6,752 nucleotides of DNA from Proteobacteria bacterium ST_bin14 (GCA_002083655.1 MSXR01000032.1:6101-12852); one strand, 5' to 3'; shown: positions 1 through 6,148, numbered from the stretch's first letter. The notes: generated by a model not told the origin, from the sequence alone. Made by a program: numbers and translations.

Positions 1-1889
1 GGATCGCCATATTTGGCGATCCACTCATTGGCGCGCCGCCGCCCGGCATTATAGGCGGCAAAGGCCAGGATATAGGAACCGTTGAAACTGGCGATGTCAT
101 CGCCCAGATAGGCCGTGCCGAGCTGAGAGTTATAGACAGGGTCGGTAATCTGGCCAGGCTTCCAGCCAACACCGTATTTGCGGGCTGTTTGCGCTGCGCT
201 CGCGGGCAGCATCTGCATGAGACCGACAGCACCGGCGGAAGAGCGGATCTTCGGATCGAAGGTCGATTCCTGACGCGACAGGCCAAGCACCACCGCTCGC
301 TCCACCTTGGGACCGAGCGCCGGACTTTGAGGAACCCCGTTGGTCGGATAGGCATAGGTATCAAGCGGCATGTCGCGCCCGACCGCCTGCTTGCCAACTG
401 CAAGCTGGAATTTGACCTGCCCCAGCTCGCCCGCAAGCCTGGCGAGCAGGCCAAGCTCGGCCGCATCCGTCCACTCATCGCCAGCGTCGACAAAGAAGGG
501 GCGCGCCTTTTCGATAAGACCGGCAGCCGCCAGCAGACGTATGGCACGCACCGTGGGGCGCCGATTGAATTGCGCCCGCTTGCCCTCATCAGCCTGAGGC
601 GTATTGACGAGCTGAAGGGTCTGGCGCCCGAGTTTCGCCATCGCGAGTTGCCCGTAGAAGGTCGTTGCGTGGCGGGCCGCGACCTCGTAATGCTGCCGCG
701 CCGCGCCCTCATCGCCCAGCGCTTCCTTGGCGCGGGCCCGCCAGTAATGGGCACGCGCAACTGAAATCTTGCGGCTCGCTTCCTTCTGCATCATGGTGAA
801 ATGACGATCTGCCGTGTTGGCATCCTTGAGATAGCGCAGCGCGATCCAGCCAGCGTGAAATTCAGCTTCGATGATATCCGTGTCCTTGCGCGAACCATGC
901 CCGGCGGCCACCCGGTAGGCCTCGCGCGGCTCACCCTCATCCAGCAGCTTGCGGGCGATGATGCGCCGCTCGATCCACCATTCTTCCGCATCGATCAGCA
1001 GGCGCGGATCGCGCGGTGCTGTGTGAAGAAACTGCGCCGCCTCGCGCGGCTTGTCCTGACGGCGCAGCCATTGGGCGCGCGCAAAAAGATAGGCGGGATC
1101 GCGATGCAATTCGGACGGAACGGCATCGAGAAGCGCCGGCGCATTGGGCGCCTTGCGGATGACGGCTGCGCGCGCACGCGCCAGCGCCAGATCACCTCCG
1201 CCCAGCCGCTCGCCAATCGCCAGCCCGTCGCCGGCATCCTCCTGATAAAAGAGGCGGTTCATCCGCGCCTTGTCGTCAGCCCGCGTCACAACACCGGGCA
1301 TGCGCTCGCGCACAAAGCGTTCGAGCGCGGATGAAATGGCATTATTGCGCCAGGCTTCGCGCACCAGCGCTTGCGCCTTGTCGTTTTGCCCGCGCTGGCG
1401 CAACGCGTCTGCCAGCACGACCCGGCCAGGTCCGGTGCGCGGCTCTCCATTGCGGAAGAAGGCGATGATATCGTCGGGGCTGTTCTGCTCGCTCAGAAGC
1501 GCCGCCTCTGCGCGCGCTCGCAGCGTCTTCTCGGCCGGCCATCCGGGGTTTGCGGCGAGGAAGCGGCTGACGCGGTTGGCGCTGATGCCGTCAGTCCCTG
1601 AGCGCAGGATGAACCATTCGACCAATGTGCGCGCGACCGGGTCCGCCAGCCGCTCTGCCTTGGCACTCGCAGCTGCCCCATCGCCGGCCTCGGCGCGGGA
1701 AATCGCTTCGCGTAACAACGACAGATCGCCCGATGAGCCCAGCGCCGCACCGGGGCTCGGTATGCTGCCCGTCACCTGGGCCTGGGACCGCGCGGGATAG
1801 GTCGCCACCAATCCGCTCGTCACTGCCAGTATCGCAATGCCGTACCAGCGGATGGAAAACACCAGCGAAAGAGCGCTACGACAGACCAT
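1..1889 (-). CDS. slt: Soluble lytic murein transglycosylase, Slt70 type (3' end beyond window)
   Basis: A single open frame reads from ATG at 1889 to the left edge (629 codons) without a stop. The start is preceded by an AGAGGTG ribosome site about 5 nt away. Residues 1-37 look like a Sec signal peptide: Arg4 and Arg14, a hydrophobic stretch at about 16-31, and a likely cut after SQA (Ala37), so the enzyme should be periplasmic. Residues about 55-500 are an Ala/Arg-rich helical region, as in the Slt70 superhelix. The catalytic SLT domain begins near 530: the ES motif in SRQESTFDP gives catalytic Glu541, followed by GLMQ (556-559) and AYNAG (612-616). Family enzymes cleave the MurNAc-GlcNAc bond and form 1,6-anhydroMurNAc. 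All three signature motifs are present; only the extreme C-terminus is missing. The gene is divergent from dapA, whose product feeds peptidoglycan synthesis. The family call is secure; the exact paralogue is not. Confidence 0.95.
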   Translation of the reverse strand, partial: MVCRSALSLVFSIRWYGIAILAVTSGLVATYPARSQAQVTGSIPSPGAALGSSGDLSLLREAISRAEAGDGAAASAKAERLADPVARTLVEWFILRSGTDGISANRVSRFLAANPGWPAEKTLRARAEAALLSEQNSPDDIIAFFRNGEPRTGPGRVVLADALRQRGQNDKAQALVREAWRNNAISSALERFVRERMPGVVTRADDKARMNRLFYQEDAGDGLAIGERLGGGDLALARARAAVIRKAPNAPALLDAVPSELHRDPAYLFARAQWLRRQDKPREAAQFLHTAPRDPRLLIDAEEWWIERRIIARKLLDEGEPREAYRVAAGHGSRKDTDIIEAEFHAGWIALRYLKDANTADRHFTMMQKEASRKISVARAHYWRARAKEALGDEGAARQHYEVAARHATTFYGQLAMAKLGRQTLQLVNTPQADEGKRAQFNRRPTVRAIRLLAAAGLIEKARPFFVDAGDEWTDAAELGLLARLAGELGQVKFQLAVGKQAVGRDMPLDTYAYPTNGVPQSPALGPKVERAVVLGLSRQESTFDPKIRSSAGAVGLMQMLPASAAQTARKYGVGWKPGQITDPVYNSQLGTAYLGDDIASFNGSYILAFAAYNAGRRRANEWIAKYGD

Positions 1890-1923
1890 GCTCACCTCTA
1901 CCGCCTCTGTGGCGAACCTCAAA

Positions 1924-2040
1924 CGCAACAATAAAGGCCTAAGGGTTGCTAAAATGCTTAAGGCTTGGTTGAAAATCCGTTTGTCATCTGAATAAGGCTG
2001 CGCTGCGGCGGTAAATTTTGCGATCTGCCTTATTGTTGCG
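1924..2040. repeat. Inverted repeat with the same motif facing slt and dapA
   Basis: The left arm CGCAACAATAAAGGC (1924-1938) is the reverse complement of the right arm GCCTTATTGTTGCG (2027-2040), except for one extra A. The arms are 88 bp apart. Read towards each gene, both are GCCTT(T)ATTGTTGCG. One copy lies about 35 bp before the slt ATG, the other about 65 bp before the dapA ATG. The same-orientation placement suggests a shared promoter or regulator element rather than an RNA hairpin. I do not recognise the motif. Confidence 0.6.
1958..1972 (+). promoter_or_regulatory. Possible CtrA-like box (one mismatch)
   Basis: The sequence TTAA-N7-TTGA differs by one base from the alphaproteobacterial CtrA consensus TTAA-N7-TTAA. 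It sits in the shared slt/dapA promoter region, where a cell-cycle input on wall genes would make sense. A near-match to such a short motif in AT-richer DNA may be chance. Confidence 0.25.
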
Positions 2041-2092
2041 GGATCGACATGTTTTCGCTTATGGTCGCTGTCCGGCTCCATTCGCAGTACAC

Positions 2093-2096
2093 AAGG
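2093..2096 (+). promoter_or_regulatory. dapA ribosome binding site, supports the start at 2106
   Basis: AAGG lies 9 nt before the ATG at 2106. It is a modest Shine-Dalgarno match. Together with the DapA family N-terminus (M-x-x-x-G-S-x-T-A-L) it favours this start over the in-frame ATG at 2049, which would add 19 residues unlike the family. Confidence 0.5.
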
Positions 2097-2105
2097 TTCG
2101 GTTCC

Positions 2106-2984
2106 ATGCGCTTTCGCGGCTCCTTCACAGCCCTCATCACCCCGTTCAGGAATGGCGGGATCGATGAGAAAGCCTTCGAGAGCTTCTGCGACTGGCAGAT
2201 CAGCGAGGGGACGAACGGGCTGGTTCCGGTTGGTACCACCGGCGAAAGCCCGACCCTGTCGCATGACGAGCACAAGCGCGTCGTTGAACTGGCAATCGGC
2301 GTGGCCAGGGGCCGCGTGCCGGTGATGGCAGGTGCTGGCTCAAACTCAACCGATGAGGCGGTCGACTTTGCCCGCCATGCCGAGAAGGCTGGTGCCGACG
2401 CGCTTCTTGTCGTCGTGCCCTACTATAATCGCCCGACCCAGGAAGGCCTCTATCAACACTACAAGACAATCAACGATGGCGTTGGTATCCCGATCTATAT
2501 CTACAACATCCCCGGCCGCTCGGCCGTCGACATGTCGGTTGAGACCATGGCGCGCCTCTCGCTGTTGAAGAATATCGCCGGCGTGAAGGATGCAACCTCC
2601 AACATGGCGCGGGTGACCGAGCAGCGGCTGGCCTGCGGGCCAGACTTTGTGCAGTTCTCGGCCGAGGATGGCACCGCGCTCGGGTTCAACGCTCATGGCG
2701 GCCATGGCTGCATCTCGGTGACATCGAACATCGCGCCGCGCCTGTGCGCTGAATTCCAGGCGGCGAGCCTTGCGGGCGACCATGTGAAGGCGCTTGCGCT
2801 TCAGGATCGCCTGATGCCGCTCCACAAGGCGATGTTCATCGAATCAAGCCCGGCACCGGTCAAATACGGCGCCTCCCTCCTCGGCAAGAGCAGCGATGCG
2901 GTGCGGTTGCCGCTCGTTGCCGCCTCGCCGATGGCGCGCGAAGCGGTGAAATCTGCCATGGTTGCCGCCGGCCTCATCAACTGA
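2106..2984 (+). CDS. dapA: 4-hydroxy-tetrahydrodipicolinate synthase
   Basis: Condenses pyruvate with aspartate semialdehyde, the first committed step to meso-diaminopimelate and lysine, in the cytosol. The 292-residue product has the usual family length and is a class I aldolase-type TIM barrel. Key residues fall at the E. coli numbers: Schiff-base Lys161 in GVKDAT, Tyr133 and Arg138 in YNIPGRS, Thr44/Thr45 in GTTGES, and Tyr107. Residues known to line the lysine feedback pocket in E. coli are also present (Ser48, His53, His56, Asn80, Glu84, Tyr106), so allosteric inhibition by lysine is plausible (inference). Residue 49 is Pro. The start at 2106 is chosen from family alignment; an in-frame ATG at 2049 would give 311 residues. 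dapA is first of a tight co-directional run, with smpB 10 nt downstream, and is divergent from slt. Confidence 0.97.
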   Translation: MRFRGSFTALITPFRNGGIDEKAFESFCDWQISEGTNGLVPVGTTGESPTLSHDEHKRVVELAIGVARGRVPVMAGAGSNSTDEAVDFARHAEKAGADALLVVVPYYNRPTQEGLYQHYKTINDGVGIPIYIYNIPGRSAVDMSVETMARLSLLKNIAGVKDATSNMARVTEQRLACGPDFVQFSAEDGTALGFNAHGGHGCISVTSNIAPRLCAEFQAASLAGDHVKALALQDRLMPLHKAMFIESSPAPVKYGASLLGKSSDAVRLPLVAASPMAREAVKSAMVAAGLIN

Positions 2985-2989
2985 AGGAA
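2984..2989 (+). promoter_or_regulatory. smpB ribosome binding site overlapping the dapA stop
   Basis: AAGGAA lies 5 nt before the smpB ATG at 2995, and its first A is the last base of the dapA TGA. This fixes the smpB start at 2995 rather than an upstream TTG at 2962 inside dapA, and suggests translational coupling. Confidence 0.75.
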
Positions 2990-2994
2990 CGCCC

Positions 2995-3474
2995 ATGGCA
3001 AGCGCCGAGGAACGGCGCGCTGCGCAACGCCTGATCGCGGAAAATCGCAAGGCACGATTTAATTTCGAGATCAGCGAAACCTTCGAGGCCGGCATCATGC
3101 TTTCCGGCACTGAAGTAAAATCATTGCGTGGCGGCAAAATCACCATCGCCGAATCCTATGCCTCGCCAAAGGCGGGCGAGCTGTGGCTCGTCAATGCCGA
3201 CATTCCCGAATACGACAAGGCGCATCAGTTCAATCATGAACGACGGCGACCGCGCAAACTTCTGCTGTCACGTCGCCAGATCGACAAGCTGGCGCAAGCC
3301 GTTGAGAGGGAAGGCATGACCATCGTGCCGCTCAAGCTCTACTTCAACCCGCGCGGGCGGGCGAAGGTCGAGGTGGCACTGGCGCGCGGCAAGAAGCTGC
3401 ACGACAAGCGAGACACCGAAAAAGCAAGAGACTGGCAACGCGACAAGGCGCGCCTCATGCGCGACAAGGGGTAG
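2995..3474 (+). CDS. smpB: SsrA-binding protein SmpB
   Basis: SmpB binds the tRNA-like part of tmRNA and brings it to stalled ribosomes for trans-translation. The 159-residue product is of normal length. Family hallmarks are in order: NRKARFNFEI (17-26), the GTEVKSLR block (38-45), AESYAS (52-57), the HERRRPRKLLL segment (81-91), PLKLYFN with GRAKVE (112-126), ARGKKLHDKR (130-139), and a basic tail DWQRDKARL (146-154). The tail is the part that folds into the decoding centre and mRNA channel in known SmpB structures. The gene follows dapA by 10 nt and is followed 3 nt later by the peroxiredoxin gene, so co-transcription is likely. No ssrA gene is visible here. Confidence 0.97.
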   Translation: MASAEERRAAQRLIAENRKARFNFEISETFEAGIMLSGTEVKSLRGGKITIAESYASPKAGELWLVNADIPEYDKAHQFNHERRRPRKLLLSRRQIDKLAQAVEREGMTIVPLKLYFNPRGRAKVEVALARGKKLHDKRDTEKARDWQRDKARLMRDKG

Positions 3475-3477
3475 GAC

Positions 3478-4053
3478 ATGGCGCAACAAAAGAATCTTCT
3501 TGAGGTCGACTGGTCAAAAATTCCTGCGCCAGAGGATGACGGGCTTGCCGGCCATCTTGCCGGCAGCATGGCGCCGTCCATTGCTCTGCCTGCGACCAAT
3601 GGCACCAGCATCGATCTGTCGCGTGTTGGCGGCAAAGTCGTCGTCTTCGCTTATCCACGCACCGGTGAGCCTGGCAAAATCGGCCTGACCGATGATTGGG
3701 ATATGATCCCCGGCGCTCGCGGCTGCACGCCGCAAACCTGCGCCTTCCGTGATCTCAATAACGACTTCTCAAACCTTGGCGCCAGGGTGTTTGGATTATC
3801 GACGCAAAGTGCGGCCTATCAGCGCGAGATGGTCGAGCGCCTGCATGTTCCGTTTCCGGTTCTCTCGGACGAAGCGCTGACCCTGGCCCGCGCCTGGCGT
3901 CTGCCGACGATGGAGGTTGCCGGGATGACCCTGCTGAAACGCTTGGCGCTCGTGCTGGTCGAGGGCCGTGTCGACAAGGTTTTCTACCCGGTATTCCCGC
4001 CCGACCGGAACGCTGCCGACGTGCTGGCCTATCTCAGCCGTCCCGCCCTTTAG
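3478..4053 (+). CDS. BCP/PrxQ-like peroxiredoxin with an expanded active-site loop
   Basis: A thiol peroxidase of the AhpC/TSA thioredoxin-fold group, predicted cytosolic (no signal peptide), 191 residues. Cys83 and Cys88 in GCTPQTCAFRD (82-92) match the Cys-x4-Cys arrangement of BCP/PrxQ enzymes, with Cys83 the likely peroxidatic and Cys88 the likely resolving residue. The block continues as in the family: GARVFGLST (101-109), the FPVLSDE segment (126-132), and Arg155 as the probable active-site arginine. Two things are odd. About 15 extra residues lie between the YP motif (59-60) and Cys83, and the usual Thr/Ser three residues before the peroxidatic Cys is Ala80. I recall similar RTGxPG...PGARGCTPQ sequences in other proteobacteria, so this is probably a subfamily trait. 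The start has a GGGG-rich ribosome site just upstream, 3 nt after smpB. Confidence 0.88.
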   Translation: MAQQKNLLEVDWSKIPAPEDDGLAGHLAGSMAPSIALPATNGTSIDLSRVGGKVVVFAYPRTGEPGKIGLTDDWDMIPGARGCTPQTCAFRDLNNDFSNLGARVFGLSTQSAAYQREMVERLHVPFPVLSDEALTLARAWRLPTMEVAGMTLLKRLALVLVEGRVDKVFYPVFPPDRNAADVLAYLSRPAL

Positions 4054-4076
4054 CGCTTAACCCGGGATAACCTCGC

Positions 4077-4865
4077 ATGGTCGCCGGGCTGGCGCTTGCT
4101 CTCAAGGCCGCCGCGACCGCCGGCACCGTTGTCCTGGCGTCCACTATTGCCGAGCGGACCCGGCCGGCCATCGCCGCCATGATCCTGGCGCTGCCGGTCT
4201 CCGCCGGCCCAGGCTACCTCCTGCTCGCCCTTCAACATGATGCGGTGTTTCTGGCGAGCGCCAGTCTCGCCGGACTTCCAGTGAATATCTCGACAGCGGT
4301 GTTGGTGGTGATTTACGCCGCCTTCGCGCGTCGCGGCATGGATGTGGTGCCGGCCTTGGCGGTGGGTGGCGTCGTCTGGCTGGCGGTCACGCTTCTGCTG
4401 CGCCTGTTGCCACCCACGCTTTTTGCAGCCGCTCTTGCCTTGGCCATCACCTATCCTGTCATTTTATGGGCGACCTGGTCGTGGCGACGCGGGCCACCGC
4501 ATCAGATGGTGGCGCGACGCTGGTATGATGTACCGGTGCGTGCCTGTCTGGTGGCGACAATTGTGGTGACGATCGTCTCGCTATCGGACTGGATTGGCCC
4601 GGTTGCGACAGGCAGTGCCTTGCTGTTTCCAACAACCTATTTCAGCTTCATGCTGCTGATGCATCGCCGTCTGGGAGGCGGGCTGGTCGCCAGCGCCATG
4701 ATTCAAAGCCTTTTCATGCTGATCGGCTTTATCTTCGGAATGTTGGCCCTTTATATCTGCTCGAGCCGCGATCATCCGACGCTCGGGCTGGTGCTGCTTT
4801 TTCTGATACCCGTCCTCTACGCCTTGTCGGTGCTGATGTGGATGGGCTGGCGAGCTCGTGCTTAA
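4077..4865 (+). CDS. Polytopic inner-membrane protein of unknown function, internally duplicated
   Basis: A 262-residue, strongly hydrophobic protein with about 8-9 predicted membrane spans (roughly 5-24, 30-52, 68-84, 90-110, 114-133, 153-170, 172-195, 203-226, 236-257). A positively charged loop sits around 136-149 (WSWRRGPPHQMVARRW), which would be cytoplasmic by the positive-inside rule. Residues 9-51 and 154-196 resemble each other without gaps at an offset of 145: Lys10/Arg155, Ala11/Ala156, Val18-Val19/Val163-Val164, Pro30/Pro175, Leu37/Leu182, Pro40/Pro185. This suggests two homologous halves. The pattern reminds me of small GlpM-like membrane proteins, but that link is speculative and no function is assigned. 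The ribosome site is weak (GGGATAA, 6 nt upstream). It is last in the dapA run, 23 nt after the peroxiredoxin gene. Its TAA overlaps the convergent UDG stop. Confidence 0.85.
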   Translation: MVAGLALALKAAATAGTVVLASTIAERTRPAIAAMILALPVSAGPGYLLLALQHDAVFLASASLAGLPVNISTAVLVVIYAAFARRGMDVVPALAVGGVVWLAVTLLLRLLPPTLFAAALALAITYPVILWATWSWRRGPPHQMVARRWYDVPVRACLVATIVVTIVSLSDWIGPVATGSALLFPTTYFSFMLLMHRRLGGGLVASAMIQSLFMLIGFIFGMLALYICSSRDHPTLGLVLLFLIPVLYALSVLMWMGWRARA

Positions 4866-4867
4866 GC
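4860..4867. other. Overlapping convergent stop codons in a palindrome
   Basis: GCTTAAGC is a perfect 8-bp palindrome. Both genes end Ala-stop with GCT TAA, one on each strand (plus stop 4863-4865, minus stop 4862-4864), so the two coding regions share four bases. No terminator can fit between them. Confidence 0.95.
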
Positions 4868-5506
4868 CGCCAGATCGCGGCGGATGGCAGTAAAGACCGC
4901 TTCAAACATGGGCGCCGTCAGCCGACCAGTATTGGTGTTGTAGCGCGAGCAGTGATAGCTGTCATAAAGGGTGAAACTGCCGAGCCTGTGTCTTGCGTTA
5001 TGGGCGAAGGGATGGAGCCGGGCAGGGGTGCCGACCGCCTTCAGCACACTCTCATGCGCAATGCGCCCCAGCGCCAGCAGCGATGTCAGTTGCGGCATCG
5101 CTGCCAGCGTGGCGCTGAGAAAGCTCCGGCAGGTTGCAATCTCCACCGGCAGGGGCTTGTTGGCTGGCGGCACACATCGCACGGCATTGGTGATCCGGGC
5201 ATCGACGAGCGCCAACCCGTCCTGGGGATCAGCGCGGAAATGTCCCGAAGAAAATCCGAATTTGGCAAGCGTCGCATAAAGCAGATCGCCTGCATAATCG
5301 CCGGTGAAGGGACGGCCCGTGCGGTTTGCGCCGCGCAGGCCCGGCGCCAGGCCAACGATCAGCAGGCGCGCATTTTGTGGCCCGAAGCTTGCCACCGGCG
5401 CATTATGCCAGCCGGGCTCATGATCAATATTGGCGTTGCGGAAGGTGGTGAGCCGGGGGCATAGCGCACAATCCCTGGCCGGCTCATCACGATGTGTCAT
5501 CTCCAT
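4862..5506 (-). CDS. Uracil-DNA glycosylase, family 5 (UDGb) type, iron-sulfur
   Basis: Removes uracil, and in UDGb enzymes other deaminated bases, to start base-excision repair. The 214-residue product carries a GLAPGLRGANRTGRPFTGD block (52-70), the UDGb-style motif in which Asp70 follows GRPFTG, and a closing motif SYHCSRYNTNTGRLT (183-197) with His185. Four cysteines (Cys13, Cys16, Cys111, Cys126) have the spacing expected for the 4Fe-4S cluster of family 4/5 UDGs. The closing motif has Cys186 where many homologues have Pro after His. The start at 5506 is 15 nt after the NYN gene stop; a second ATG at 5500 is in frame and the ribosome site is weak for both. It lies downstream of the NYN gene and probably shares its transcript. 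Family 5 rather than 4 is judged from motif 1 and is fairly sure. Confidence 0.92.
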   Translation of the reverse strand: MEMTHRDEPARDCALCPRLTTFRNANIDHEPGWHNAPVASFGPQNARLLIVGLAPGLRGANRTGRPFTGDYAGDLLYATLAKFGFSSGHFRADPQDGLALVDARITNAVRCVPPANKPLPVEIATCRSFLSATLAAMPQLTSLLALGRIAHESVLKAVGTPARLHPFAHNARHRLGSFTLYDSYHCSRYNTNTGRLTAPMFEAVFTAIRRDLAA

Positions 5507-5521
5507 AATCCGCGCGAACCG

Positions 5522-6148
5522 TCAGATATCGCCATCAGCATCGGCGTTGATTGCTGCGCGTGTTTCCCGGCGCTGCGCACTCTCGCGCACCATGCGGTCG
5601 ACCGGCGCGCGATCACTTGCCGGCCGGCAGATCTCTCCCGCCAGTTCGGTCAGATCGACGAACTGGTCAGCCTGGCGGCGCAATTCGTCAGCGACCATGG
5701 GCGGATGCGTCGAAATGGTTGAAATCACGGTGACGCGCTTGCCCTTGCGTTGCATCGCCTCCGCCAAGCGTTTGAAGTCGCCATCGCCTGAAAACAGCAC
5801 CATGTGGTCGATATGATCAGCCATTGCCATGGCATCGATCGCCAATTCGATGTCCATCGAGCCTTTGACCTTGCGACGACCCATGGAATCATAAAATTCC
5901 TTGATTGGCTTTGTAATGATCGTAAAACCGTTATAGTCAAGCCAATCAATTAATGGGCGAATTGATGAGTATTCTTCACTTTCTGCGATTGCCGTATAGT
6001 AATTTGCTCGAATAAGATGGTAATTATTTGAAAATTTTGTCAAGAGTTTCTTATAATCAATATCAAAACCCAGTGCCTTGGCAGTTGCGTACAAATTTGC
6101 ACCATCAATAAAGACGGCGATACGTTCATTGGGATAGAATTTCATCAT
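5522..6148 (-). CDS. NYN-domain (LabA/DUF88 family) putative ribonuclease
   Basis: A 208-residue cytosolic protein with a PIN-like NYN domain over about 8-168. The acidic metal-site pattern is visible: Asp15 and Asn18 in FIDGANLY, Asp99 and Asp105 after KVKG (93-96) in the segment MDIELAIDAM, and Asp122/Asp124 in FSGDGDF (119-125). NYN proteins are thought to be Mg-dependent RNases, but the RNA target in alphaproteobacteria is not known to me. Residues about 170-208 form a charged, low-complexity tail. The start ATG at 6148 has AGGAG 8 nt upstream; a second ATG follows immediately at 6145. The front half of the gene is AT-rich (about 35% GC over 5881-6120) while the back half is 62-72%. It is followed after 15 nt by UDG and is divergent from rpoZ. 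Confidence 0.93.
   Translation of the reverse strand: MMKFYPNERIAVFIDGANLYATAKALGFDIDYKKLLTKFSNNYHLIRANYYTAIAESEEYSSIRPLIDWLDYNGFTIITKPIKEFYDSMGRRKVKGSMDIELAIDAMAMADHIDHMVLFSGDGDFKRLAEAMQRKGKRVTVISTISTHPPMVADELRRQADQFVDLTELAGEICRPASDRAPVDRMVRESAQRRETRAAINADADGDI

Larger units (their letters stand above)
1890..2105. other. slt/dapA divergent intergenic region
   Basis: These 216 bp separate the slt and dapA starts and must carry both promoters. No gene is visible. The region is less GC-rich than its flanks and holds a long-range inverted repeat (1924-1938 / 2027-2040), an imperfect direct repeat (1937-1950 / 1956-1969) and a near-CtrA half-site pair (1958-1972). TAAGG recurs at 1940, 1959 and 1993. 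No lysine-riboswitch architecture was recognised and no terminator is present. A weak plus-strand sigma70-like pair can be drawn: TTGAAA at 1969-1974, then 17 bp, then ATAAGG at 1992-1997. The -10 match is poor. Confidence 0.7.

Noticed and set aside
189..764. Plus-strand open frame of 191 codons
   Set aside because: It lies antisense to the clearly coding slt frame, has Arg-rich composition typical of shadow frames in GC-rich DNA, no domain, and no ribosome site.
801..1800. Several plus-strand open frames (801-1334, 1270-1800) opposite slt
   Set aside because: These are shadows of the slt codon pattern. The minus frame continues unbroken through them with a coherent Slt70 sequence.
1890..2105. 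Lysine riboswitch upstream of dapA
   Set aside because: The space is only 216 bp and shared with a divergent promoter, and I could not find the multi-helix core or a terminator/antiterminator pair.
2962..2994. Upstream TTG start for smpB, 11 extra residues
   Set aside because: It lies inside dapA, lacks a ribosome site, and the ATG at 2995 has a well-placed AAGGAA and gives a normal SmpB length.
4838..5464. Plus-strand open frame of 208 codons opposite UDG
   Set aside because: It is antisense to a well-conserved UDG with intact motifs and overlaps the membrane gene end; no recognisable protein features.
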